In this document: one piece after another, positions 43,825 through 52,800 of the stretch
Layout: each line of letters opens with the position of its first letter
Numbering within the stretch: position 1 is the stretch's first letter
Origin: Acidobacteriota bacterium
GTDB lineage: Bacteria; Acidobacteriota; Vicinamibacteria; Vicinamibacterales; JAKQTR01
DNA: 64,000 nt
NCBI GenBank assembly: GCA_026393675.1
Contig: JAPKZQ010000003.1
Span: forward strand, 172,840-236,839
Reading direction: 5' to 3'
Made by a program: the position numbers and the translations under genes
Notes under the pieces: generated by a model
Database searches by the model: none
What the model was told of the DNA's origin: nothing
What the model saw: the letters and a program-made list of their open reading frames with translations, nothing else

Positions 43825-45960
43825 ATGATGGAGATGCAGCCCCTGGCTGATGCGACAGGCGCACCAGCCCTCCAGATGCCACAACCGGGACCGGATGTGC
43901 TGCGGCAGGCGTACCGCACGATGTACTTGTCGCGGAAGATCGACGACAAGGAAATCCAGCTCAAGAACCAGAGCCAGATCTTCTTCCAGATCAGCGGCGC
44001 TGGACACGAGGCAGTACTGGTGGCGGCCGGTCTCTGCCTCAAGCCTGCCCACGACTGGTTCTTTCCGTACTATCGCGACCGGGCACTCTGCCTGGTCCTT
44101 GGCGTCTCCCCGTACGAAATGTTCCTCCAGGCAGTCGCTGCGGCCGACGACCCGGCCTCGGGCGGACGCCAGATGCCCTCGCACTGGGGCAGCGCCAGGC
44201 TGAACATCGTCTCGCAGGGCAGCGCCACCGGATCGCAGTGCCTCCATGCGGTTGGCTGTGCGCAGGCGGGCCTGATGTACGCCACGCTTCCGGGCATCGA
44301 CGATGGCGAGCGGCGATTCAAGACAGATGAGGTCGCGTACGTCTCGATCGGAGACGGCACGACGAGCGAAGGTGAGTTCTGGGAATCCCTGAACACAGCC
44401 TGCAGCCTGCGCCTGCCAGTGGTCTACCTGGTCGAGGACAACGGGTGGGCCATTTCGGTGCCGGTCGAAGTCCAGACCCCGGGCGGCAGCATTTCCCGAC
44501 TCGTGAGTCACTTCCCCAACCTGTTGGTCGCCACGGCCGATGGCACCGACTTCGGCGACAGCTTTCGGGCGATGTCCGAGGCGGTGGCCTATGCGCGCGC
44601 GCGCCGCGGCCCGGCTCTGGTTCACGCGTCGGTCATCCGCCCGTACTCCCACTCGTTGTCTGACGATGAGCGGTTGTACAAGACGCCTGAAGAGCGGGAA
44701 CAGGAAGCCCGGCGCGATCCGGTCAGGAAGATGGCTGCCTTGCTCCGCACACAAGGCCTCCTCTCCGAAAAGGAGTTCGATGCCCTCCACGCCGAGGTCG
44801 AGCGTGAGATAAACGACGCCGCCAAGCGCGCGCTTGGCGCGGCCAAACCCGCCAGGGACACGGCCGCGCTGTGGGTGTTCTCGCCAGACGTCGATCCGGC
44901 CTCCGAGGCGTTTGCCACACTGCTTCAGCCAGACGGCAAACCCGTCACGATGGTGGCGGCCATCAACCGCACGCTGAAAGACGAAATGGCGATCAATCCG
45001 CGCATCGTCGTCTTCGGCGAGGATGTCGCCGACTGCAGCCGCCGGGCCAGTCTCGAGGAGGTGCAGGGCAAGGGCGGCGTGTTCAAGGTCACGCATGGCC
45101 TGCAGCGTACGTTCGGCGCCGACCGGGTGTTCAATTCCCCGCTGGCCGAGGCGAACATCATCGGCCGCGCGGTGGGCATGAGCGTTCGCGGATTCAAGCC
45201 GGTGGTTGAGATCCAGTTCTTCGACTACATCTGGCCGGCCATGCAGCAGTTGCGCGACGAGATGGCGATGATGCGCTATCGATCCGGCAATACGTGGGCG
45301 TGCCCGATGGTGGTGCGCGTGCCGATCGGTGGGTATCTGCGCGGCGGTGCCCCGTACCACAGCCAGACCGGGGAGAGTATCTTCGTCCACTCGCCAGGCA
45401 TTCGAATCGTGTATCCATCAAACGCGCAGGACGCCGCCGGGTTGCTGCGGACCGCGATCCGATGCGACGATCCGGTGATGTTTCTGGAGCACAAGCACCT
45501 GTACCGGCAGACGTACAACAAGGGCGAGTATCCCGGTCGCGACTACACCATCCCGTTCGGTAAGGCCGCCGTGAAGCGCGAGGGCACCGACGTGGTGGTC
45601 GTCACGTGGGGCGCGCTCGTGCAGCGGTCGCTGCTCGCCGCCCAGCAGGCCGAGAAGGACGGCATCAGCGTGGCGGTCGTTGATCTGCGCACGCTGGCGC
45701 CTTGCGACTGGACCAGCATCGGCGAATGGGTGACGCGAACAAGCCGCGTGGTCATTGCGCACGAAGAACAGCTGACCTGCGGATTCGGGGCGGAAATCGC
45801 CGCACGGATCGCGCAGGATCATTTCCAGCACCTGGATGCCCCCGTCCGGCGAGTCGCGTCGCTCGATACTCCCGTCGCGTATTGTCCGGATCTCGAAGAC
45901 GTGATCCTGCCAAACGCCGCGAGTGTGCTCGCGGCCATCCAGGAAACGGCTCGATACTAG
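43825..45960 (+). CDS. Fused alpha+beta E1 component of a 2-oxoacid dehydrogenase (TPP-dependent)
   Basis: The 711-residue protein joins both E1 subunits. The alpha part (about 1-370) has the thiamine-diphosphate motif starting GDG at 176-178 ([15 protein letters not shown]..) and ending VEDN. The beta part (about 385-711) has [41 protein letters not shown] and [12 protein letters not shown]. The beta features resemble branched-chain 2-oxoacid or pyruvate dehydrogenases, which decarboxylate a 2-oxoacid and pass the acyl group to lipoyl-E2. No E2 or E3 gene is nearby. ATG 43825 is chosen; ATG 43828 is equally possible. Fused E1 proteins are known in several phyla. Confidence 0.9.
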   Translation: MMEMQPLADATGAPALQMPQPGPDVLRQAYRTMYLSRKIDDKEIQLKNQSQIFFQISGAGHEAVLVAAGLCLKPAHDWFFPYYRDRALCLVLGVSPYEMFLQAVAAADDPASGGRQMPSHWGSARLNIVSQGSATGSQCLHAVGCAQAGLMYATLPGIDDGERRFKTDEVAYVSIGDGTTSEGEFWESLNTACSLRLPVVYLVEDNGWAISVPVEVQTPGGSISRLVSHFPNLLVATADGTDFGDSFRAMSEAVAYARARRGPALVHASVIRPYSHSLSDDERLYKTPEEREQEARRDPVRKMAALLRTQGLLSEKEFDALHAEVEREINDAAKRALGAAKPARDTAALWVFSPDVDPASEAFATLLQPDGKPVTMVAAINRTLKDEMAINPRIVVFGEDVADCSRRASLEEVQGKGGVFKVTHGLQRTFGADRVFNSPLAEANIIGRAVGMSVRGFKPVVEIQFFDYIWPAMQQLRDEMAMMRYRSGNTWACPMVVRVPIGGYLRGGAPYHSQTGESIFVHSPGIRIVYPSNAQDAAGLLRTAIRCDDPVMFLEHKHLYRQTYNKGEYPGRDYTIPFGKAAVKREGTDVVVVTWGALVQRSLLAAQQAEKDGISVAVVDLRTLAPCDWTSIGEWVTRTSRVVIAHEEQLTCGFGAEIAARIAQDHFQHLDAPVRRVASLDTPVAYCPDLEDVILPNAASVLAAIQETARY

Positions 45961-45961
45961 C

Positions 45962-47665
45962 GTGGCACCCGTCGCGGAGACTCTCGACGTGATGACATCC
46001 GACGCCGACACCTCAATCCCTGGCCGCCTGGAGCGGCCTTCGAGGGCGACGCTCCGCGCGCTGGCCGTCATCCTGTCGGCGGGATTGCTGCTGAAGCTCA
46101 TCCCGATTGTGGTTCTGGCGATGTCCCCGCCATTCACGCTGGGAGACCTTGACCGGTACGCGTACGCCGGGGCCTATGTCGCCGATCATCCCGGCCGTTG
46201 GATGTGGTTGAGGGACGTCGTGCAGTTCGGACAGTACCTCAAGGCGCCGCTCTACCCTGCGTTGATGTGCGTCATCGCCCTCATCTGGCGTTCCGGGTTT
46301 CCGTTGAACGCGGCCATTTTCCAGGTTCTGATCTCGGTGGCCAGCGGCGTCGCCATGTTCAGGATCGGCCAGCGGCTCCACTCATCAAAGACGGGCCTGA
46401 TCGCGACCGCGCTCTACATGTTCTACCTGCCGAACTTCGCCACTCCGATGTTCGGGCAGGAGGCGTTGTTCATCCCACTCTCGCTCGCAGCCTTCTCGCT
46501 GCACCTGGAGTTGGTGGCGACCGGGGGGCGTCCGAGGGCGTTTGCGTTGGCTGGTTTTCTGTACGGCCTGACCGCGCTGACGCGTTCGCTGCCTCTCTAT
46601 TACCTGCCTCCGGTGGCCGCATTGCACGTGCTGTGGGCGCCTCGTCGACGCCCGGCGATCCGGCAGGCGACGGCCCTGCTGGTCGGAATGTTTCTGACCA
46701 TCCTGCCCTACAGCTTCTTCATCTCGTCCCGGTGGAACCACTGGGTGTTCGTCGATACGCAGGGTGTGCGCGCCGTGGTCGAGACCTACTCCGATCATCC
46801 GGATTCCCACAGGCCGGGCATGGTCGAATCGCTCAGCATGGTGGCCAAGGCGTTCGTAGCCTCGCCGGTCAAGGAAACGCAGCGGCGGATCAGCCAGGCC
46901 CGCGCGTTCTTCTATCTGAAGGGCGGCCAGTGGCTGCAGGTCGATGCGCCCCGGCTGGCGACGTCGGCGGGCGCGTGGACGCTGAAGGCGTTGGTACATC
47001 TGGTCTACGATCTGCCGACAGCCGCAATCCTGTTGTTGTCGCCGATCGGTTTCGCCCTCGCAAGAGGACGGCGTGAGGCGATGTATCTCATCCTCTGGCC
47101 GCTCGTTGCCCTCGCGCTGATGATTGCCTTCCTCTGGAGCGGGGGGCGATACACGGCGTCGTTTCTTCCACAGCTCATGCTTGGGGCATCCGTCGTGCTC
47201 GCCGGAGGCTGGCGCCGGCCGAATCGTGGCGCGATGGTGCTGGCGATCGTCTGCGCCGCCATCATCGCCATCCCAGTTGGACTGTCGGTGCCACTGACAG
47301 CTTGGGGCCGCGCCGACTACGGCATCAGGTTCAAGGCCGTGGCCGTCGACGGGCCGCAGTTGGGACACATGTCACGAGAAGCCGGCTTCAGTACGTTCAC
47401 CGACGGAGGACGCGTCGAGTTGGCACTGACACCCGATAGCCGCCAGCCGACTGGCGAGACCGGAACCTGGATCGAAGTTCGGGTGGACGGCGTGCGTCAG
47501 CCAATGGTCCGGTGGGCTCCCGGCAAGACCGAACGCGTCGGTATCAGCACGCCCGCCAGGCTGGTGTTCATCGAGGTGCGACTGGTGTCGGGCGCAGGTC
47601 GATCGATCGACATCGCCGGATCGACGGAGATAGAGGTCGTCGTCGGCCGCGCCGGCCGTAGTTGA
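45962..47665 (+). CDS. GT-C (ArnT/PMT-like) membrane glycosyltransferase
   Basis: The 567-residue protein starts at GTG 45962, two bases after the E1 stop; ATG 45992 is an alternative. After helix 1 the loop FTLGDLDRYAYAGAYVADHPG has the acidic pair of GT-C enzymes, followed by QYLKAPLYPALMCV, where the Pro-Leu-Tyr-Pro motif is typical of PMT-like proteins. About 10 helices precede a soluble C-terminal domain of about 120 residues. It would transfer a polyprenyl-linked sugar outside the membrane. It is followed by a hairpin terminator. Confidence 0.8.
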   Translation: MAPVAETLDVMTSDADTSIPGRLERPSRATLRALAVILSAGLLLKLIPIVVLAMSPPFTLGDLDRYAYAGAYVADHPGRWMWLRDVVQFGQYLKAPLYPALMCVIALIWRSGFPLNAAIFQVLISVASGVAMFRIGQRLHSSKTGLIATALYMFYLPNFATPMFGQEALFIPLSLAAFSLHLELVATGGRPRAFALAGFLYGLTALTRSLPLYYLPPVAALHVLWAPRRRPAIRQATALLVGMFLTILPYSFFISSRWNHWVFVDTQGVRAVVETYSDHPDSHRPGMVESLSMVAKAFVASPVKETQRRISQARAFFYLKGGQWLQVDAPRLATSAGAWTLKALVHLVYDLPTAAILLLSPIGFALARGRREAMYLILWPLVALALMIAFLWSGGRYTASFLPQLMLGASVVLAGGWRRPNRGAMVLAIVCAAIIAIPVGLSVPLTAWGRADYGIRFKAVAVDGPQLGHMSREAGFSTFTDGGRVELALTPDSRQPTGETGTWIEVRVDGVRQPMVRWAPGKTERVGISTPARLVFIEVRLVSGAGRSIDIAGSTEIEVVVGRAGRS

Positions 47666-47702
47666 CCGCGCTGACGACCGCCCCGTGTCTTTCATGATGG
47701 AG

Positions 47703-47724
47703 CCCGGGGTCGTCAGACCCCGGG
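47703..47724. terminator. GC-rich hairpin, probable terminator
   Basis: Perfect 9-bp arms CCCGGGGTC / GACCCCGGG with a GTCA loop lie 37 bases after the GT-C stop. No T-run follows. A 10-base C run lies 30 bp downstream (47757-47766). Confidence 0.5.
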
Positions 47725-47809
47725 TTGCCCGTCGAGACAAGTGGATTCCGGTGAGGCCCCCCCCCCGCGCCCACTCTGCTCGCATCCATCATGGTAGGCT
47801 GAGCACCGC

Positions 47810-49036
47810 ATGAGCCTCATGTCGAGAACCGGACATGGCTGGACCATCCTGATGGCCAGCAGCGTCGCCGCCCTGGTAGTGGTCACGGCGCTGCTCTTCA
47901 CGGCCCGCGGCACCGGCGACATGAAGATCTGGGAACGCTGGACCGGCAATGCCCTGCGTCTCGGCGTCGTGGCGGGGTTTCGCGAGAACAACAACGACTA
48001 CCCACCGTTGTCGGATGCCGTCCTCTGGGTGACCGGCCACGCCGGGAACGCCGCGGGGCTTCCCGTTGCGACCGCCATCAAGTTGTCGCTCGTGATCTTC
48101 CTGGCAGCCACCCTGATCCTCTTCTTCGGGTGGGTCAATCGCGCCTCGCTCACGCTGGGATTGTGGTCGGTGTTCGTCCTGAACGCGGTGGGCATGGGCT
48201 ATCTTGATATTTACGCCGTGCCACCGCTCATCCTCAGCCTCTGGGCGCTGCAGCAGTCGAGACCGACGGCGGCCGTCACGTGGTTCACGGTGGCGTGCCT
48301 CGTCAAGTGGCAACCGCTCCTCATCGGGCCGTTTCTGCTCCTGCACGTCGGCCGCGCGTGCTGGCCACCTTCATCAGAGAACGTGCGCCGATTTCTCGCG
48401 ATGCTCGTGCCGTCGGTGCTGCTGCTCGTCGTCGCGATCGCGGTGTTTGACCCGTACCCGTTCTTCCGCGCGTTCGCCAAGAGCCTCGGGCATCGGGCGC
48501 TGAGCGGCGACACGCTCAACTTGCCGTGGATTGCCACGTGGATTCAGCAGGCGGTCACGCATGGCATGGCCGGGTTGACGGGCCAGGTTGTGGGCATTCC
48601 AAGCGCGCCACTGTGGCTCAGGCTGCCCTTCAAGCTCCTGTTCGCCTGGCAGTTTCTCGTCCTGCTCCATCGGTATGTGAATGGCCCGGTGGCGACCGAA
48701 CGCACGCTGGCGTACTCACTGGTCGGGTTCCTCGCTTACGTGACGCTCAGCAGCGGCGTGCACGAAAACCACTGGTTCGTGCCGAGTTTCCTGGCCATCG
48801 CGCTGCTCCAGTACGGGCGCCAGTGGCTGAAGGTCGCCGTGGCCGTTGGCGTCATTGCCAATCTCAACCTGCTGCTGTTCTACGGCATCTCGGGACACGG
48901 CCTGGATTTCACTCGCGTCGTGGGCATCGATGTCACGGTGCCGCTGGCCGCGGTAGCCGTGGCGATGTACTTCTGGCTTGCGACTGTGGTCCGGCGCATG
49001 GACCAAGCTGGTTGGGAGATCGCCGCCGCCCGCTAG
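47810..49036 (+). CDS. GT-C/GT87-like membrane mannosyltransferase-type protein
   Basis: The 408-residue protein has about 9-10 helices. GTGDMKIWERW, then ENNNDYPPLSDAVLWV, provides the acidic loop and the DYPP motif found in polyprenyl-phosphate-dependent mannosyl- and glucosyltransferases. VKWQPLLIGPFLLLHV and SGVHENHWFVPSFLAIALL are further family features, the last resembling the HxNH-like stretch at the end of the helix bundle. The stop codon lies at the edge of a large inverted repeat, which may terminate transcription. Confidence 0.75.
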   Translation: MSLMSRTGHGWTILMASSVAALVVVTALLFTARGTGDMKIWERWTGNALRLGVVAGFRENNNDYPPLSDAVLWVTGHAGNAAGLPVATAIKLSLVIFLAATLILFFGWVNRASLTLGLWSVFVLNAVGMGYLDIYAVPPLILSLWALQQSRPTAAVTWFTVACLVKWQPLLIGPFLLLHVGRACWPPSSENVRRFLAMLVPSVLLLVVAIAVFDPYPFFRAFAKSLGHRALSGDTLNLPWIATWIQQAVTHGMAGLTGQVVGIPSAPLWLRLPFKLLFAWQFLVLLHRYVNGPVATERTLAYSLVGFLAYVTLSSGVHENHWFVPSFLAIALLQYGRQWLKVAVAVGVIANLNLLLFYGISGHGLDFTRVVGIDVTVPLAAVAVAMYFWLATVVRRMDQAGWEIAAAR

Positions 49037-49121
49037 AAAATGGGGTCGGACCTAATTTCAGTTCTTGGAACCTCAACGAGGCAGGTTGGCAACTCTTGAA
49101 ATTAGGTCCGACCCCATTTTC
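49036..49121. repeat. Long palindromic GGGGTC repeat with perfect 24-bp arms
   Basis: Arms at 49036-49059 and 49098-49121 are exact reverse complements and contain ATGGGGTCGGACCTAATT; the loop is 38 bases. The core AATGGGGTC matches the 17683 repeat. It lies between convergent genes and would fold into a very stable hairpin able to stop transcription from both sides. Confidence 0.8.
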
Positions 49122-49130
49122 TTCGCGAGG

Positions 49131-51005
49131 CTATTCGAGCACCCGCCAGTGAGCCAGTCTGCCAGGACCACTTCCGCGCTGAGGCACAATCCGGATCTGA
49201 TCGATCTCGCCCGCAGAATCCGGCAGCGTGTGCTGATACTCAACCAGACCGGGCGCCGGCGATGAGGTGACCATGATGTCCGCCGTGTATTTCTCGCGCC
49301 CCTTCGACAGATACACCACCTTGTAGTCGTGCGCCGCGTCGAGTCTGAATTCCACCTTGCGCATGGCGTGCGGCCGGTCGAGGAAGAGCGTCAAGCCCGC
49401 GTCGAATACCGTCGCGGCGTTCGCGTCCTGACCTGATTCGGCCGGGCGGTAGCCGAGCGCCGCCGACGCCCGGACGCCAACAAACCCGCGCGCGTAACCG
49501 TCGAGGAGGTACGTGGCTCGCCCGAGGTTCAGATCGACGATGGCCGTCCAGCGATCGGCCGACCAGAGCGGCCCACGGGTGACCAGTACGAGCTTGTCGT
49601 AGTAGGCCGCCACGCCAGGATCCTCGATAACGTTGGCCTGGGTCTCGAGCGTCGCGCCGTAGCCCGGAGGCGTCGCCCGCAGGTAGTGGCCGACTCGCCA
49701 CGGCACCTTCGTCGGAAGCCGGGCCATCAGCGGATCCGCCAAGCCCGCGCTATCGATGATGTGTAACTGCTGCTTCGCGTAGTAGCCGTCGAAGCCCACC
49801 GAAATCGTCACGGCCACCTTCTGGCCGCGATCGACGACGCGCTTGACGTTGGCCTGGCGTCGCGTGACGATGCCGGTGCTGAACCCCGTCTTGCGAATCA
49901 GTCCGGAGTTCTGAAAGTAGTAGCGCCGCTCGTCGGTGATGCCCGATGGCGGTTCATAGCGGCCGTCGTACGCGCTCGTGCTCAGGAGCGGCGGAAGCGG
50001 ACAGAACACACCAAGCCCCAGGGCAGCCACCGCCGGAGCCCACGCCAGCAGGCGGCTCTCGAACATCGGGTAGCGCGACAGCAGCGCCACGGCCATCACG
50101 AACGGCGCGGCGAAAAAGCGTCCGCTCATGAAGTCGCCGCCAACGCCCACGGTGAACAGCAGCGAGAGGATCAGGCCAAGCGCGAACGGCAGGTCGCGCC
50201 GCTTCACGAGCATGGTCACAGCTACGGCGGCCCCAATGACTGGAAGCACGATCGGATCCTGCTGCCACGAGTCAGTCAGATACATCAGACCATGCGGCCA
50301 CAGGTCAGCAAAGGTCACATTGGGCGGCAGCTTCGCGTACACGGTGTTCGGCAGCGGGAAGCCGTAGTAGACGATGGAGAACGCTTCCCAGGCAGCGAAC
50401 GGGAGCATGCCGACGACCACCGGCGCGATGGCGCGGCCGCGGAGCCGCCAGGCCTCGATCGCCACGGCCGGCAGCACGAGCAGGCCGGTGTCGAGGCGGT
50501 TGATCAGGAGCAGCGCCGCCAGGAGCGACAGCCACGCCAACCGTGTCGTCGATCCGGCCTTCGACGACCGACCCCACACCAGCACGAAAATCACCAGCAA
50601 TACGTTCGTGAGAGGGTTCTCAAGGCCCGAGGTGGAATAGTCCACAAAGGCGCGCGAGCCCAGCAGGGCGATGGCCGCGAAGACCGCCATGGGCACCGAC
50701 ACCGCAAGACGCCACAGCAGGAGGGCCACCGTCGCCAGCGTCAACGCCATCGACAGGCCGAGTACCGTCAGGTACAGCTCGCCCGTCACCGTGCGAACGG
50801 CCGACACCGAGAAGAACCAGAGAGCGTGCGTGAAGACCTGCACGCGCTCGGCCGGATTCCAGCGCATGCCGATCCCGCTGATGAAGTTCTCCACCGCCCG
50901 GAACGTGATGAACGCGTCGTCGCAGAGCCAGGCCGTACGGATCAGGACGTACGCCACTGCGATGAGGGCCGCCGCGCAGACGATGTGACGGGATCGCGCG
51001 TTCAC
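49131..51005 (-). CDS. GT-C membrane glycosyltransferase, AftB-like
   Basis: The 624-residue protein starts at GTG 51005 (GTGA with the upstream stop). Helix 1 is followed by LCDDAFITFRAVENFISGIG, then NPAERVQVFTHALW, a pattern shared with mycobacterial AftB-type arabinofuranosyltransferases (DDAFISFR.. and NPGERVEGYT). About 9-10 helices end near residue 380; the remaining part is a large extracytoplasmic domain with several beta-rich stretches. It uses a lipid-phosphate sugar; which sugar is open. The longer frame upstream overlaps its neighbour and is rejected. Confidence 0.8.
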   Translation of the reverse strand: MNARSRHIVCAAALIAVAYVLIRTAWLCDDAFITFRAVENFISGIGMRWNPAERVQVFTHALWFFSVSAVRTVTGELYLTVLGLSMALTLATVALLLWRLAVSVPMAVFAAIALLGSRAFVDYSTSGLENPLTNVLLVIFVLVWGRSSKAGSTTRLAWLSLLAALLLINRLDTGLLVLPAVAIEAWRLRGRAIAPVVVGMLPFAAWEAFSIVYYGFPLPNTVYAKLPPNVTFADLWPHGLMYLTDSWQQDPIVLPVIGAAVAVTMLVKRRDLPFALGLILSLLFTVGVGGDFMSGRFFAAPFVMAVALLSRYPMFESRLLAWAPAVAALGLGVFCPLPPLLSTSAYDGRYEPPSGITDERRYYFQNSGLIRKTGFSTGIVTRRQANVKRVVDRGQKVAVTISVGFDGYYAKQQLHIIDSAGLADPLMARLPTKVPWRVGHYLRATPPGYGATLETQANVIEDPGVAAYYDKLVLVTRGPLWSADRWTAIVDLNLGRATYLLDGYARGFVGVRASAALGYRPAESGQDANAATVFDAGLTLFLDRPHAMRKVEFRLDAAHDYKVVYLSKGREKYTADIMVTSSPAPGLVEYQHTLPDSAGEIDQIRIVPQRGSGPGRLAHWRVLE

Positions 51006-52645
51006 GAGTGACGTGGCTCCTCGGATCGTGTGCGCGGGGACGAAGCACACGCGGCATCGAATCGGGTAGCACAGCGGGACGCGGCGATGAGCAGGGCCGT
51101 CGAGGCACCAGCCCAGCACAGTCCGAGCAGGACCGCCACCCACGCCGGAATGACCCGTAGATAAAAGAGGTAGATCCACCAGAAGTCGAGGCTGAAGGCG
51201 AACTGCTGCGAGAAATCCCGCTTCGCCTCCCCCTCGCCCTTTTCAATTACCGGTCGTGGCTCGAGCCCGAACAGGTGTTTCGCTACGGTGGGTACGGCTG
51301 CGGCGGCCGCCTTTGCGTTGAGCGCGAGCGGGCAATTCGACCACTCGTGCATCCGCGCTTCGTACGAGGGCCCGCCCACGCTCCTGGCGAAGTTCACGCG
51401 CACCTTGGCAAAATCAACCAGCACGCCCGGCACCTGGATGGCCGCGCTCGTCAGGCACAACGCAAGCAGCGCACGGCGCGCGCCACCGGTAAGCTGCGAC
51501 AGCCACAGCGCGACGGCTACCATGAGCAACGGCAGCAGAGGCACAAGATACCGCGGCCCGTATGATCGGCCCCCGGCCCAACTCCCAAGCTGCGCGTAGA
51601 ACAGCGTAAAGATGACGGCCGTCGCCGTGGTCATCCACGCGAACCGCGGATGCAGCCGTCGCGAGGCCACGAGCGCCGGAACGGCAGCCAGGACGCAGGG
51701 CGAGTAGAGGATGATGGACCCGCCGGGCGACAACAGCAGGCCCCAGAGACCTTCGACCAATGAGCCGCCCATGCCCAGCGTGTCGTCCCTGAGATAGCCC
51801 GTTTCGATGGGCGATCCGAATCGGACGTTGTTGTACCAGCCCCACACGACGATAGCGGGCAGAAGGCCGGCGAGCCACCACGATGCGAGCCGAATCGCCT
51901 CTCCGTACGACCGACGCATCCGTCGACCGGGGACTGACGCCGATCCGTACGGCCCCCGGGCATCGCCCAGGCGCGCCCATAGGATGACGCCCATCGACGG
52001 CACGGCAGCCAGTATCAGTTCGTGCCGCGTCAGCAGCGCGAGACCACACATGAGGCCGGCGGCCAACCCGTGCCGCGGATGGCCAGCCTCGGCGGCCTTC
52101 AGCGAGAAGTAGACCGCGGCCAGAAGCAGCGCCGCGGCCAGCGGCACGTTGAAGCCGAACTTGCTGTACGGCCAGAGCGCTGACGAAAATGCCGTGATCC
52201 AGGCCGCCGTCGTTGCGGTACGAGCCGATCCGCTCAACCATCCCGCGAGCAGCCACGTGAGCCACACCACCAGCGCGGCCGCCCACGCGTTGCCAAGTGC
52301 CACCGACGCCTTGGTCAGCATCTCGATGCTGATAGAGCGCGTGGGCAGCACCGATGCCGCGGCGCGCCCGGCGAGGTAAAACGGCACGTTCCAGATGGAT
52401 TGGAGGAGACCGAAGGGTGAATACTGGCGGCCATCCGGGCCGAGATACGCCAGGTTGCCCACGACGTCGCTCGAAAGCGCCACCGTTCCATGCTCGACAA
52501 TCTGGCGCGTCACGTCGTAGGCGGCCACGGCGTCAGTTGTCGCGAGGCTCCCGCCGGCCGTGCCCACGTACACCGTCAGCGCGAGCGCAGCGACCAGGAG
52601 TCCGAGCCACCGGTCCGGGAAGTATCCTGCTGGGGCGTGGCTCAT
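51002..52645 (-). CDS. GT-C-like polytopic membrane protein
   Basis: The 547-residue protein has about 11 helices. Its first loop SLATTDAVAAYDVTRQIVEHG carries the Asp, followed by GPDGRQYSPFGLLQSIWNVP, similar to the sequence TATGHVRNFMPVGPALLWAP in the protein encoded at 52801. A late motif SWAGGRSYGPRYLVPLLPLL is also shared in kind with that protein (WWAGEAFGARRYL). The two are therefore related members of a GT-C subgroup, placed head to head. ATG 52645 is used; a TTG at 52666 is in frame. Confidence 0.75.
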   Translation of the reverse strand: MSHAPAGYFPDRWLGLLVAALALTVYVGTAGGSLATTDAVAAYDVTRQIVEHGTVALSSDVVGNLAYLGPDGRQYSPFGLLQSIWNVPFYLAGRAAASVLPTRSISIEMLTKASVALGNAWAAALVVWLTWLLAGWLSGSARTATTAAWITAFSSALWPYSKFGFNVPLAAALLLAAVYFSLKAAEAGHPRHGLAAGLMCGLALLTRHELILAAVPSMGVILWARLGDARGPYGSASVPGRRMRRSYGEAIRLASWWLAGLLPAIVVWGWYNNVRFGSPIETGYLRDDTLGMGGSLVEGLWGLLLSPGGSIILYSPCVLAAVPALVASRRLHPRFAWMTTATAVIFTLFYAQLGSWAGGRSYGPRYLVPLLPLLMVAVALWLSQLTGGARRALLALCLTSAAIQVPGVLVDFAKVRVNFARSVGGPSYEARMHEWSNCPLALNAKAAAAAVPTVAKHLFGLEPRPVIEKGEGEAKRDFSQQFAFSLDFWWIYLFYLRVIPAWVAVLLGLCWAGASTALLIAASRCATRFDAACASSPRTRSEEPRHS

Positions 52646-52711
52646 GAAGAACGTGATATGGCTCAAGTGATTTCGGGCGCCAACACCATGCGCGCGTCAG
52701 CCCGGGATCGC

Positions 52712-52741
52712 GTATCGGTAGAATATATACTGTAACGATAC
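52712..52741. promoter_or_regulatory. Divergent regulatory region with inverted repeat and A/T-rich core
   Basis: GTATCG (52712-52717) and CGATAC (52736-52741) flank an A/T-rich core in a GC-rich genome. The core contains TATACT (52726-52731) on the plus strand and TATATT-type hexamers on the minus strand, so it could drive both GT-C genes. The 52667-52800 gap holds nothing else obvious except TAGTAT just before the plus-strand start. Confidence 0.45.
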
Positions 52742-52800
52742 CGGGTTCGAGCCATGAGGCTTGCGCGCTGCCACCCTGATGCCATCCTGGATCTAGTATT

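Noticed and set aside
43762..45390. A 542-codon open frame on the minus strand across the E1 gene
   Set aside because: It is rich in Arg, His, Gln and Asp with no domain motifs, as expected for the antisense of a GC-rich gene; the plus strand encodes a clear E1 dehydrogenase.
47757..47766. Ten-base C run as a phase-variation tract
   Set aside because: It is 44 bases upstream of the next start and outside any reading frame or clear promoter spacer; it may also be a sequencing artefact.
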